Notes under the pieces: generated by a model
Told to the model about the DNA's origin: nothing
Database searches by the model: none
What the model saw: the letters and a program-made list of their open reading frames with translations, nothing else
NCBI RefSeq assembly: GCF_001014615.2
Contig: NZ_LBCQ02000018.1
Coordinates: 1-64,000 of the forward strand
DNA: 64,000 nt
Direction: 5' to 3'
Source of the DNA: Aquamicrobium sp. LC103
GTDB taxonomy: Bacteria > Pseudomonadota > Alphaproteobacteria > Rhizobiales > Rhizobiaceae
Shown: piece by piece, positions 41,642 to 50,548 of the stretch
Numbering within the stretch: position 1 is the stretch's first letter
How the letters are laid out: the number at the start of each line of letters is the position of its first letter
Translations under genes and position numbers: made by a program

Positions 41642-42562
41642 ATGTCGAGCGCAAGCGAAGTCGCCGACGCCGCCGAACGCAAGGATGTGAGAGGCCGCTG
41701 GCTGCTTTCGCTGCCTGCGCTTCTCATCATCGGCATCGCCTCGGTCTTCCCGCTTCTCATCGTCCTCGTCTATTCCTTCCTGAAGCCTGGCTCCTATGGC
41801 GATGTCGTCTGGCAGTTCTCGCCGGATGCCTGGGTCGGCGTCCTCTTCCAGCGGGACATATTCGACGGCACGTTGTCGATCGCCGACGCGCATCTTTCGA
41901 TCTTCTGGCGCTCCGTGCGCCTATCGCTGATGACCACGGTGCTGGCGCTGATATTGGGCTTCCCGACGGCGTACTTCATCGCCACGCGCCCGGAGCGCAC
42001 GCGTGCCATCTGGCTCTTCCTGATCACGATCCCGTTCTGGACGAACCTTTTGATCCGCACCTTCGCGATACAGGAGGTGATCCGCAACGAGGGCGTCGTC
42101 AACGGCCTGCTGATGAAGCTCGGCGTCATCTCCTCGCCGATACAGATGATGTTCACGGATTTCGCGATCATGATCGGCATGGTCTACGTCTATTTCCCGC
42201 TCATGGTGCTGCCGCTCTATGCGAGCATGGAAAAGCTGGATTTCCGTTTGGTGGAGGCCGGATACGACCTCTACGCGACGCGGCTCAAGGTGCTTTGGCG
42301 CATCATCATTCCAATGGTGAAGCCCGGCATCATCGCCGGCTCGATCCTGGTGTTCATCCCCTCGCTCGGCGCCTATGTCACTCCGCGCGTTCTGGGTGGC
42401 GGCAGGAACCTGATGCTCGGCAATCTGATCGAGCTGCAGTTCGGGCAGGGTCGCAACTGGCCGCTGGGTGCCGCACTTTCGATCACGCTGCTCGTCATCG
42501 TCATGGCGGCGCTGCTCATCTATGTGCGCAAGGCCTCGAACGGAGGCGCGCACCATGGATAA
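41642..42562 (+). CDS. potB: spermidine/putrescine ABC transporter permease
   Basis: The 306-residue PotB-type permease has its first helix at about residues 20-44 and an EAA loop (LVEAGYDLYATRLKVLWRIII). It starts two bases after the potA stop, and its 3' end overlaps potC by eight bases. It forms the inner-membrane channel with PotC. Confidence 0.92.
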   Translation: MSSASEVADAAERKDVRGRWLLSLPALLIIGIASVFPLLIVLVYSFLKPGSYGDVVWQFSPDAWVGVLFQRDIFDGTLSIADAHLSIFWRSVRLSLMTTVLALILGFPTAYFIATRPERTRAIWLFLITIPFWTNLLIRTFAIQEVIRNEGVVNGLLMKLGVISSPIQMMFTDFAIMIGMVYVYFPLMVLPLYASMEKLDFRLVEAGYDLYATRLKVLWRIIIPMVKPGIIAGSILVFIPSLGAYVTPRVLGGGRNLMLGNLIELQFGQGRNWPLGAALSITLLVIVMAALLIYVRKASNGGAHHG

Positions 42563-43355
42563 GACCTTCTCCATCCAGCGCATGCCCGGCTTCGCGACCA
42601 TCGCGCTGTTCTGTTTCGCGCTCCTCTATCTGCCGATCGCGACGCTGGTCGTCTTCGCCTTCAATGACGGCTCGTCGATCGTCATGTGGGAGGGACTGTC
42701 CCTGCGCTGGTTCCGCCAGGCCTGGAACAACAGTCAGGTGATCGACGCGTCGATACGCTCGCTGCAGATCGCCTCGGTCGCGGCGGTCCTGGCCACGATT
42801 GCCGCGACGATGGCCGCGATCGCCACGACACGAACGCGAAGCTATCGCGGCCTCACCTTCAAATACGCCTTCATCAACCAGCCGCTGATGGTGCCCGAGA
42901 TCGTGACGGCCGTCGCGCTCCTGGTGCTCTTTTCCCGCATCAAGGTGATGACCGGCTATTCGGGTCTCGGCTATCTGATCCTCGCGCACACGGCGTTTTG
43001 CATTCCCTTCGCCTACCTGCCGATCCGGGCAAGGCTCGAAAGCATGGACCTGTCGCTCGAGCGGGCCGCGGCCGATCTCTACGCCACGCCCTGGAAGACG
43101 TTCCGGCGCATCACACTGCCGCTGTTGTGGCCCGGCATTCTCGCCGGCTTCATGCTGGCATTCGTCATCTCGCTCGACGACGTGGTGATCACCGAATTCG
43201 TCAAATCGGCGGGACAGGATACGCTGCCGACCTATATGCTCGGGCAATTGCGGCGCGTGGTGACACCCGAGATGAACGCGATCTCGACCGTCTTCCTGCT
43301 GATATCGGTCGCGATCGTCACCTTGTTCTTCCTCATCAGCAGAAGGAAAGTCTAG
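42555..43355 (+). CDS. potC: spermidine/putrescine ABC transporter permease
   Basis: The 266-residue permease starts [20 protein letters not shown] inside the end of potB. It has six transmembrane segments and an EAA loop ([24 protein letters not shown]). Longer upstream frames are shadows. It is followed after 47 bases by the binding-protein gene. Confidence 0.92.
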   Translation: MDKTFSIQRMPGFATIALFCFALLYLPIATLVVFAFNDGSSIVMWEGLSLRWFRQAWNNSQVIDASIRSLQIASVAAVLATIAATMAAIATTRTRSYRGLTFKYAFINQPLMVPEIVTAVALLVLFSRIKVMTGYSGLGYLILAHTAFCIPFAYLPIRARLESMDLSLERAAADLYATPWKTFRRITLPLLWPGILAGFMLAFVISLDDVVITEFVKSAGQDTLPTYMLGQLRRVVTPEMNAISTVFLLISVAIVTLFFLISRRKV

Positions 43356-43402
43356 GTCGGCTGCAAGCATGTGGCGGATCTTGCCTAAACAGGAGTCGAG
43401 AC

Positions 43403-44437
43403 ATGAAACGAACGACGACGATCACCGCGCTGGCCGCCATTCTTCTCGCGACAACCGGGCTTGCCCGCGCCGAAGGCGAACTGAACATCTTCAACTGGGG
43501 CAACTACACCAATCCGGACCTCATCAAGAAGTTCGAGCAGCAGTTCGACGTCAAGGTCACAGTCACCGATTACGATTCCAACGACACGGCGCTCGCCAAG
43601 GTCCGCCAGGGCGGACACGGCTTCGATATCGTCGTCCCCTCGGCCAGCGTCATTCCGGTGTGGATCAATGACGGCCTGCTGCTCGAGGCCAAGCCAAACG
43701 AGATGGAGAACTTCAAGAATGTCGATCCGCGCTGGGTCGACGTGCCGTTCGATCCCGGCCGCAACTATACCGTCCCGTGGCAATGGGGAACGACCGGCGT
43801 TTCGGTGAACACCGCCGACTACAAGGGCGACATCAACACGTCCGCGATCTTCCTTGATCCGCCGGAGGAACTGGTGGGCAAGATCAACGTCATCCCCGAG
43901 ATGATCGACGTCATGCACATGGCGATCCACTATGCCGGCGGCGAGTACTGCACCGGCGATCTCGAAGTGCTGAAGAAGGTCCGCGACAAGTTCGTCGAAG
44001 CCAAGCCGAAATGGATCTCGATGGACTACGGCAATATCGAGAAGATGGCCAAGCGCGACTTCCTCGCCACCGTCAACTGGAATGGGGCGTCGCTGCGCAT
44101 GCGCCAGCAGAACCCGGACATTCACTATGGCTATCCGAAGGAAGGCTATCCGATCTGGATGGACAACGTCGCCATCCTCAAGGACGCCAAGAATGTCGAG
44201 AACGCCAAGCTGTTCATGAATTTCATCATGGATCCCGAGAACGCCGCCCTCATTTCGGAATTCGCGAAATACGCCAACGGCATCAAGGGCTCGGAAAAGT
44301 TCATGTCGGAGGAACTGTCCACCGCGCCGGAGATCATCATACCTGAGGAGTTCGTCGCGGCCGGAAATTTCAGCCAGACCTGCCCGCCGGAAGTAATGGA
44401 GCTCTACACCCGGATATGGACGGAAATTCAGAAATAA
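43403..44437 (+). CDS. potD: spermidine/putrescine-binding periplasmic protein
   Basis: This 344-residue protein has a signal peptide ([20 protein letters not shown], cleavage near ARA) and the PotD/PotF opening [20 protein letters not shown], with [20 protein letters not shown] further on. That opening is strongly typical of polyamine-binding proteins, and the acidic and aromatic residues that clamp polyamines are in the expected regions (NYT, DY). AACAGGAG lies before the ATG. A clear terminator follows its stop by about 30 bases. Confidence 0.92.
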   Translation: MKRTTTITALAAILLATTGLARAEGELNIFNWGNYTNPDLIKKFEQQFDVKVTVTDYDSNDTALAKVRQGGHGFDIVVPSASVIPVWINDGLLLEAKPNEMENFKNVDPRWVDVPFDPGRNYTVPWQWGTTGVSVNTADYKGDINTSAIFLDPPEELVGKINVIPEMIDVMHMAIHYAGGEYCTGDLEVLKKVRDKFVEAKPKWISMDYGNIEKMAKRDFLATVNWNGASLRMRQQNPDIHYGYPKEGYPIWMDNVAILKDAKNVENAKLFMNFIMDPENAALISEFAKYANGIKGSEKFMSEELSTAPEIIIPEEFVAAGNFSQTCPPEVMELYTRIWTEIQK

Positions 44438-44468
44438 CGCTTCCCACGGATCCTCGATCTCGAACGAA

Positions 44469-44493
44469 GAAAGCCCCGCAACGCGGGGCTTTC
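44469..44493. terminator. bidirectional rho-independent terminator between potD and csbD
   Basis: GAAAGCCCCGC and GCGGGGCTTTC form an 11-base-pair stem with a three-base AAC loop, followed on the plus strand by a T-rich TCTCTT and on the minus strand by TTCTTCG. It sits between the convergent potD and csbD genes and can serve both. Confidence 0.88.
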
Positions 44494-44512
44494 TCTTGTA
44501 AAATCACCGAGA

Positions 44513-44710
44513 TCAATGACGGGAGAGCCAGCTGTCGATCTCCCTTTCCGCTTCCTCCTCGGCCTTGCCGTAACGAGCCTGAAGGCGGCCGGCGAGCTGC
44601 TTGCGGTTGCCCTTGATCACGTCGAGATCGTCATCGGTGAGCTTGCCCCACTGGGTCTGGACCTTGCCCTTGAACTGCTCCCAATTTCCTTCGATCTGAT
44701 TCCAGTTCAT
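44513..44710 (-). CDS. CsbD family stress-response protein
   Basis: The protein has 65 residues, MNWNQIEGNWEQFKGKVQTQ and then WGKLTDDDLDVIKGNRKQL, an exact fit to the CsbD-like family of small general-stress proteins. The ATG at 44710 has AAGGAG 7 bases upstream; the longer frame to 44758 is leader sequence that contains the promoter. Transcription probably starts from the consensus EcfG promoter at 44757-44781. Confidence 0.93.
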   Translation of the reverse strand: MNWNQIEGNWEQFKGKVQTQWGKLTDDDLDVIKGNRKQLAGRLQARYGKAEEEAEREIDSWLSRH

Positions 44711-44756
44711 CTGAAACTCCTTCGGTACGTTGCGACGAAATCGGCTCTGCAGGAAC

Positions 44757-44781
44757 AACGTGCATTCGTAAGCAGGGTTCC
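44757..44781 (-). promoter_or_regulatory. EcfG-type stress promoter of the csbD gene
   Basis: On the minus strand GGAAC (44781-44777) is followed after exactly 16 bases by CGTT (44760-44757), a perfect match to the EcfG consensus of alphaproteobacteria. The start codon is 46 bases downstream of the -10 element. CsbD genes are common members of the general stress regulon. Confidence 0.8.
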
Positions 44782-44900
44782 GACGCGAAACCGGAAAGCC
44801 AGCGCAAGCACTGGAAAAGCCGTCACTTCAATCCTTGTTGACTTGACCGTGAGCCGCGCCCTCTCACTTGTGCGCCCGACAGATCGAAAAGGAGAAAGAC

Positions 44901-45365
44901 TTGACTGACACGGCCTCTTCTTCAGGTGCGCGCAACGATCGCCGCCTGCTCATTCCAGCACTCGGCGGGATCTATTCCTCGCTGCATGACAGCGCCGAGA
45001 CGATCCTCCGCGTCGTGGCCGGCCTCGCGCTGGTGACCCATGGAATGGGTAAGATCTCCGACCCGTTCGGCGCCGTGGGAATGGTCGAAAGCCTCGGCTT
45101 CTATCCGGGCGTGTTCTGGTCGCCGCTTCTCGCAGCCACCGAATTCTTCGGCGGCATATTGATCGCGCTCGGCCTTTTGACCAGACCCGCCTCCTTCGCG
45201 GCGCTCATCGTGCTCCTGGTCACCGTTTGGTTCCACTGGATCACGATGGAACAGGGTTATTCCGGCGCGGAGAAATCGATCCTGTGGTCGGCGGTCTTCC
45301 TTTACTTCGCCGTACGCGGCGGCAACCGCCATTCGCTGGACGCGCGTTTCGGACGGGAATTCTAA
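44901..45365 (+). CDS. DoxX family membrane protein
   Basis: The 154-residue protein has four transmembrane segments typical of DoxX (ETILRVVAGLALVTHGMGKI, FFGGILIALGLLTRPASF, ALIVLLVTVWFHW and a last helix near SILWSAVFLYFAV). The start is taken as the TTG at 44901 because AAGGAGAAAGAC immediately precedes it; an upstream ATG-type frame lacks a site. DoxX proteins are linked to oxidative-stress handling in some bacteria, but the reaction is unclear. Confidence 0.82.
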   Translation: MTDTASSSGARNDRRLLIPALGGIYSSLHDSAETILRVVAGLALVTHGMGKISDPFGAVGMVESLGFYPGVFWSPLLAATEFFGGILIALGLLTRPASFAALIVLLVTVWFHWITMEQGYSGAEKSILWSAVFLYFAVRGGNRHSLDARFGREF

Positions 45366-45408
45366 ACCCGCGTCGCGAGCGTCCGGCAGCCGCGATCTCG
45401 GACACCGT

Positions 45409-46311
45409 TCAGCTATAGCTGCGCGGGAAGGTCGATATCGCCCGCGAGGCGGTCACCACTCCATGTCGAAGCGCGGTCTTGAGATTTGCGCCTGAGACAA
45501 GCGATGCCATGAACGCGGCGTTGAACGTGTCACCCGCCCCGACGGTGTCGATCACCCGCACGGCCGGCGCCTCGACGGCGATTTCTCCACCCGCATGGAA
45601 GGCGCGCACACCGCGCGCGCCTTCCTTGACCACGAGCGTCTGTCGAGGCCGCAGGCCGGATGCGATCCGCCTTGCAGCGTCGTCGTCGCCGCGTGCATAG
45701 CCCGCGGCCTCCTCGGAATTGAGGAGCGCGAAGTCGGCCAACCGCAGCCAGCCGCCCATCAGCTCGACGGTTTCCCCGGTCCAACCCTGCGGCGGCCAGC
45801 CGGGATCGATCGCGGTCAGCCAGCCCCTCCCCGACAACTCGGCAAGCAGCCTTTCGGTGCCTGCGCATATTTGCGGCATGAGGAACCCGCCAGAGACGAT
45901 TGCCATGGCACCTTCGCGAGGTGCCGCCGGCAATCGGGCGACAAGGTCGTCAAGCGGCGCTTTCTGAAGATGTCCCGGCGTCGTGAAGAAGGCGCGGTCA
46001 CCGCCCTTGTGCACGATGCCGACCGTGATCGTCGTATCGCAATCGTCGATAAGCCAGTCGCAGCCATCCGACGCGAACTGCCCGCGCAGCCAGGTGCCGT
46101 TCGGATCGTTGCCGGTGGAAGCGAGGAGGCGGTGCGCAACGCCCAGGCCGGCGAGCGCCAGCGCAGAGTTGCCGGCCGAGCCGCCCGGCCGCATCTCGCT
46201 GCGCTCCACCATGATCTCGGTGCCGACCGCGGGCCAGCCGTCGACCTCGCCCAACACGAGATCGACATTGACGTTGCCCAGCACCAGAATGGACGGAACC
46301 GCGGCTCCCAT
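45409..46311 (-). CDS. PfkB family carbohydrate kinase
   Basis: The 300-residue ribokinase-fold kinase has the N-terminal signature RPGGSAGNSALALAGLG and the C-terminal PfkB signature DTVGAGDTFNAAFMASL with the catalytic Asp. The start MGAAVPSILVLGNVNVDLVL is right after the stop of the upstream dehydrogenase; the extension to 46479 overlaps that gene and is rejected. It is the last gene of the sugar operon and presumably phosphorylates the sugar or its oxidised product. Confidence 0.9.
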   Translation of the reverse strand: MGAAVPSILVLGNVNVDLVLGEVDGWPAVGTEIMVERSEMRPGGSAGNSALALAGLGVAHRLLASTGNDPNGTWLRGQFASDGCDWLIDDCDTTITVGIVHKGGDRAFFTTPGHLQKAPLDDLVARLPAAPREGAMAIVSGGFLMPQICAGTERLLAELSGRGWLTAIDPGWPPQGWTGETVELMGGWLRLADFALLNSEEAAGYARGDDDAARRIASGLRPRQTLVVKEGARGVRAFHAGGEIAVEAPAVRVIDTVGAGDTFNAAFMASLVSGANLKTALRHGVVTASRAISTFPRSYS

Positions 46312-46316
46312 CACCG

Positions 46317-47558
46317 TCAGCGACCGCGCGCGACCGGCGGAACATAATCCTCGAGCTCGGGCGCGGGGAAGTTCACCGTCTGGCCGGTCTCCGCCGAACG
46401 GTAGAGGCCCATCAGGATTTCCACCACCGCGAGGCCGTCGTGGAAGGTTTCCAGCGGCGTCTCTCCGTTGCGGAAACACTCGACCATGTGGCGGTTCTCG
46501 TCCGTATAGCCGTAGACACCCGCCTCGTCCTCCAGCACCGGCATCAGGCCCTGCTCGGCATTCTGCTTCTCGACCAGGTCCTCGCCTTCCGAGCCGGTGA
46601 CCTCGCGTGACATGAAGACTTTAAGTCCGGTTGCCAGAGAATTGAATTCCATCGCATATTCAGGACCGAGAAGCTCGAGTTGGATGCGAAGCCCCGCCCC
46701 CACATACGCCCAGGAGGTGGTCGCCTCGATCATCAGCTCGTTGCCTTCATCGTCTTCGAGCGCAACCGTGCCACGGGCGAAGTCCTCGGAGGGGCGGTTG
46801 CGGTAGTCGACCTCGGCGCCGTAGCGACGCTTCAGCTGGTCGGCATAGGCGGGCCGCGTCCATTTCAGGTTCGCCACGGTGCCGTTGACGGCCTTCACCT
46901 TGAGCGAGCCGCGCGGCGCGCCGGGCGCGGTGAGCAGGTGCCGGGCGACCTCCACGCTGTGGCACATCATGTCGGAGAGCACGCCTCCGCCCTGCTTGTC
47001 GCCCTGCCAGAACCATGGCTCGTGCGGGCCGGAATGCTCTTCCGCCGCGCGCGCCAGATAGGGCCTGCCGGTGGCCGACGCCGCACGCCGCCAGATGATC
47101 TCCTTGCCGCGCAGCACCGGTGTGGCAAACACCTGGTTCTCCAGATAACCATGGTTCAGCCCGGCGTCCTCGGCGAGGCGCAGCATCTCGCGTGCCTCCG
47201 AAACGGTGCGCGCGAGCGGCTTTTCGCAGGCGACGGCAAAGACCTTGCTGCGCCCGGCCTTCACTTCGGCATGGATGATCCGCATCGTGTCGAGCCGCGT
47301 GTAATTGGGCGAGAGTATCCAGATAGCGTCGATGTCTCCCGCCTGCAGTATGGCTTCGAGGCTCTCATGGGTCCGGCAATCGCCGAGGCCGAGTTCCGCG
47401 ACGGCGTCGGCAAAACGCCGACGCTTCTCCGCGCTGCGGCTGTAGACACCGGTCACGTCGACGTTGCGCACACCCACCATGGATTTGAGATGGAAATGGG
47501 CGATGAAGCCGGAGCCTACGAATCCGACACGCAATCTTTCCTTGGGCAAACCGGTCAT
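46317..47558 (-). CDS. Gfo/Idh/MocA family oxidoreductase
   Basis: The 413-residue NAD(P)-dependent dehydrogenase has an N-terminal Rossmann fold (VGFVGSGFIAHFHLKSM), the family EKP motif with the catalytic-region Lys (VACEKPLARTVSEA) and an alpha/beta C-terminal domain containing GGGVLSDMMCHSVEVARHLL. It probably oxidises a hydroxyl of the imported sugar or polyol (inositol- or glucose-like). It lies between the LacI regulator and the PfkB kinase in the same operon. Confidence 0.9.
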   Translation of the reverse strand: MTGLPKERLRVGFVGSGFIAHFHLKSMVGVRNVDVTGVYSRSAEKRRRFADAVAELGLGDCRTHESLEAILQAGDIDAIWILSPNYTRLDTMRIIHAEVKAGRSKVFAVACEKPLARTVSEAREMLRLAEDAGLNHGYLENQVFATPVLRGKEIIWRRAASATGRPYLARAAEEHSGPHEPWFWQGDKQGGGVLSDMMCHSVEVARHLLTAPGAPRGSLKVKAVNGTVANLKWTRPAYADQLKRRYGAEVDYRNRPSEDFARGTVALEDDEGNELMIEATTSWAYVGAGLRIQLELLGPEYAMEFNSLATGLKVFMSREVTGSEGEDLVEKQNAEQGLMPVLEDEAGVYGYTDENRHMVECFRNGETPLETFHDGLAVVEILMGLYRSAETGQTVNFPAPELEDYVPPVARGR

Positions 47559-47586
47559 GGTTCACGCTCTCCCTGTTTTCTGTCGT

Positions 47587-48603
47587 TCAGTTCTTCGGCG
47601 GTGCCGTCGTGCCACGCAGCTTGAGCGTGGTCGGCAGGATAAGTGGTTCCGCCGGCCCATCCCCGCCGGAAAGCATGTCGAGCAGCGCCGTCATCGCCTC
47701 CCTGCCGATCTCGGCACGTGGCTGGCTGATCGTGGTCAGCGGCGGATAGAAGGCTTCGCTGAGATAGAGATCGTCGAAGCCGACCACGGAAACATCGCCC
47801 GGCACGTCGCGGCCGAGCCGGCGCAGTTCGTGAATGACGCCAAACGCCATCTCGTCGTTGGCGACGAATATCGCGGTGGGCGGCTGCGGCAGCTCGAAGA
47901 GGCGCCGGCAAAGCTCCTGCCCGGTACGCAGCAGATAGTCCCCGCGCTGCTCGTAGCCTTCTGGAATTGAAAGGCCGGCCTTCGCCATCGCGCCGCGGTA
48001 CCCTTCCAGCCGCCGCACCGACATCGCCTCCGGCAGAGGTCCGGCAATATGGGCGATGCGTCGATGGCCGAGTTCGACCAGATGGCGCACCGCCTGGCCG
48101 GCGGCCGCGGCATTGTCGATCTGCACATGCGGGAAGCCGGACCCTTCGATCATTTCCAGCGCCACCACTATCGGCAGATCGGCGGAGATTTCCGAATGGC
48201 TGCCGGGCTTCGAAGGCAGCTTCCCGGTCATGAGGATCATGCCGTCGGCATGCCCGTCGCGCAGCATGTCGAAATATTCGATCTCCCGGTCGGGGTCGTT
48301 CTCGGTATTGCCCATCAGCACGGAGTAGCCGGCCGCGCGCGCCGCCGCTTCCACCCCCTTCATGATCTCCAGGTAGAACGGATTGCCGACGTCGCGCACC
48401 ACCATGAGAACGGCCATCGCGCGACGTGTGCGCAGATTTCGCGCGCTGACATTCGGGCGGTAGTTCAGCTCCTTTGCCGCTTCGCGCACCCGCGACAATG
48501 TCGGCTCGGCGACGAGGCCGGTGTCGGCCAGCGCGCGCGAAACCGTCGCCGGAGAAACGCCGAGCCGCTGCGCGATGTCCTTTATCTTCGGCCGTTCGCT
48601 CAT
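47587..48603 (-). CDS. LacI-family transcriptional regulator
   Basis: The 338-residue repressor starts with the LacI helix-turn-helix (PKIKDIAQRLGVSPATVSRA) and continues with a periplasmic-binding-like sugar sensor domain. Its start overlaps the stop of the permease gene (ATGA), so it is encoded inside the operon it is likely to control. A perfect TGAAATCGATTTCA palindrome before the first gene of the operon is a credible target. Confidence 0.92.
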   Translation of the reverse strand: MSERPKIKDIAQRLGVSPATVSRALADTGLVAEPTLSRVREAAKELNYRPNVSARNLRTRRAMAVLMVVRDVGNPFYLEIMKGVEAAARAAGYSVLMGNTENDPDREIEYFDMLRDGHADGMILMTGKLPSKPGSHSEISADLPIVVALEMIEGSGFPHVQIDNAAAAGQAVRHLVELGHRRIAHIAGPLPEAMSVRRLEGYRGAMAKAGLSIPEGYEQRGDYLLRTGQELCRRLFELPQPPTAIFVANDEMAFGVIHELRRLGRDVPGDVSVVGFDDLYLSEAFYPPLTTISQPRAEIGREAMTALLDMLSGGDGPAEPLILPTTLKLRGTTAPPKN

Positions 48604-49562
48604 GCCCGCATTGCCCGTCCGCGCCCGTAGAACAGCATCAGCACCAGAAGCGTGGCGCCGAACACCATCTGCCTGCCGGACTCGTCGATATTCACGGTGG
48701 TCAGGATACTCTGCAGGATGACGAGCAGCACCGCGCCCGCCATCGTGCCGGTGTAGCCGCCCTTGCCGCCCGCCAACGGCGTGCCGCCGAACACCACGGC
48801 GATGATCGAGGGCAGCATGTACTGTTCGCCGACATTGGCGAAGGACGAGCCGGAATAGCCGAGCAGGCAGATGCCGGCGATGGCGGCGAAAATACCGGAC
48901 AGCATGAAAAGCGCGATGCGCACGCGCTTGACCGGCACGCCGGCCATGTAGGCGGCCTGCTCATTCGAGCCGATCGCGTAGATGCGGTGGCCGAACACCG
49001 TGCGATGGAGAATGAAGGCCATGACGAGGCCGATCGCAATCCACAGCCAGATGATCCCGGGCAAGCCGAGCAGGAACGGCCGCGTGACGAATTCGGAAAG
49101 CGCCGGCGCCGCCCGGCCGGAGGGTATGCCCTGTCTGATGACGACGAGCAGGCCTTGCAGCACGCCGAGCATGCCGAGCGTCATCACCAGCGGCGGAATG
49201 CGGAGCAGCGTGACGCCGAGGCCGTTGAGCAGACCGAAGAAGGCGCCGGTCGCCACACAGGCGAGGATCGCCAGCGGAATGCCGGAATCCATCCCGCTCA
49301 TCAGATTTCCGGCGACGATGGCGGAGAGCGAGACGACCCCGCCGACCGAAAGATCGATGCCCTCGCGCCCACCGAGGATGACGAGGTTCTGTCCCGCGGC
49401 GACGATGCCGAGAAGCGCAGCCACGATGAGAAGACGCAATATCTGCTGGACAGAGGCAAAGCCCGGCGACAGCGCCTCGCCGAGGAAAAGCAGCACCACG
49501 ATGAGCGCGATCGCGACGACCAGCGGCTTGCGCACCATTTCGAGAAGCATGTTCCCGCTCAT
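48600..49562 (-). CDS. sugar ABC transporter permease (RbsC family)
   Basis: The 320-residue permease starts MSGNMLLEMVRKPLVVAIAL at an ATGA overlap with the other permease. Eight or more hydrophobic segments and the conserved LVILGGREGIDLSVGGVVSL and GYTGTMAGAVLLVILQS motifs match the ribose/xylose/galactose permease family. The upstream extension to 50255 is a shadow. Confidence 0.9.
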   Translation of the reverse strand: MSGNMLLEMVRKPLVVAIALIVVLLFLGEALSPGFASVQQILRLLIVAALLGIVAAGQNLVILGGREGIDLSVGGVVSLSAIVAGNLMSGMDSGIPLAILACVATGAFFGLLNGLGVTLLRIPPLVMTLGMLGVLQGLLVVIRQGIPSGRAAPALSEFVTRPFLLGLPGIIWLWIAIGLVMAFILHRTVFGHRIYAIGSNEQAAYMAGVPVKRVRIALFMLSGIFAAIAGICLLGYSGSSFANVGEQYMLPSIIAVVFGGTPLAGGKGGYTGTMAGAVLLVILQSILTTVNIDESGRQMVFGATLLVLMLFYGRGRAMRA

Positions 49563-50548
49563 GCGCGCGCCCTCCGTCCGACCAGAATGCCGGCCATGAG
49601 CGCGAGCAGGATGGCAAGTCCTTGCACGAGGTTCTGCCATTCCGACGGCGTGCCCATGAAATAGACCAGCGAGCTGATCAGCCCTATGATCAGCGCGCCG
49701 ATGACGGAGCCGACGACGGTGCCGAAGCCGCCTGAAAGGGCGCTGCCGCCGAGGACCACGGCGGCAACCGCCGAGAGCGTCATCTTGCCCCCGACGAGCG
49801 GGTCGCCGCTCGCCGTGTCGCCGGTGACGCAGAAAGCGGCAAGCGCGGCGAAGAGGCCGCAGAGCGCATAGCCCTTCATGCGGATCGCCGTCACCGGCAG
49901 GCCGCTCTGGAAGGCGCCCTGCGCGTCGTCGCCCACCGCCAGGAGCTGCGTGGCAAGGCGCGTGCGGGCGAGCAGGTAGAGCAGGACCGCCAGCACGACG
50001 ACCACATAGAACACGAAAGGAATTTCCGCGAAGCGCCCTCCATAGGTGCGCCAGAAGGCTGCCGGGGCGGGCGCGCCGGCGACCGGCAGCACGTAGAGCG
50101 CCAGCCCGGTGAAGAAGATGCTGGTGGCGAAGGTCGCGACGATCGCCTGCAGCCGGAAGGCCGCCACCACGATGCCGTTGATGATGCCGCAGGCAAGGCC
50201 GACGCCGATGCCGACCGCCATGGCGCCCAGCACAGGCAGCGCCTCGCCGCCCCATTGCTGCATCAGGACGATGATGGTGACGTTGACGAGCGAGACGATC
50301 GCACCGACCGAGAGATCGATGTCGCCGGCATAGACGACATAGGTCTGCGCGACGGCGAGCAGCATCAGCGGCATGTAGGTCTTGAGGAGCCCCGTGATGC
50401 CGACGAGCCCGATGCTGCGCGGCTGATAGAAACCGTTGAGGGCGAAGAGCACGACGAGAATGACCAGCGCCGGCAGGAACGGAAAGCGCTCGAACAGTCG
50501 CTTCAGCCCGCTCGTCTTCCTGGGGATGAGTGTCGCTTCGGCAGCCAT
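49559..50548 (-). CDS. sugar ABC transporter permease (RbsC family)
   Basis: The 329-residue permease carries the family motif YVVYAGDIDLSVGAIVSLVN and a second conserved stretch GGKMTLSAVAAVVLGGSALS. It shares a base with the ATPase stop (TGATG). Two different RbsC-type permeases imply a heterodimeric channel, as in some rhizobial sugar importers. Confidence 0.9.
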   Translation of the reverse strand: MAAEATLIPRKTSGLKRLFERFPFLPALVILVVLFALNGFYQPRSIGLVGITGLLKTYMPLMLLAVAQTYVVYAGDIDLSVGAIVSLVNVTIIVLMQQWGGEALPVLGAMAVGIGVGLACGIINGIVVAAFRLQAIVATFATSIFFTGLALYVLPVAGAPAPAAFWRTYGGRFAEIPFVFYVVVVLAVLLYLLARTRLATQLLAVGDDAQGAFQSGLPVTAIRMKGYALCGLFAALAAFCVTGDTASGDPLVGGKMTLSAVAAVVLGGSALSGGFGTVVGSVIGALIIGLISSLVYFMGTPSEWQNLVQGLAILLALMAGILVGRRARA

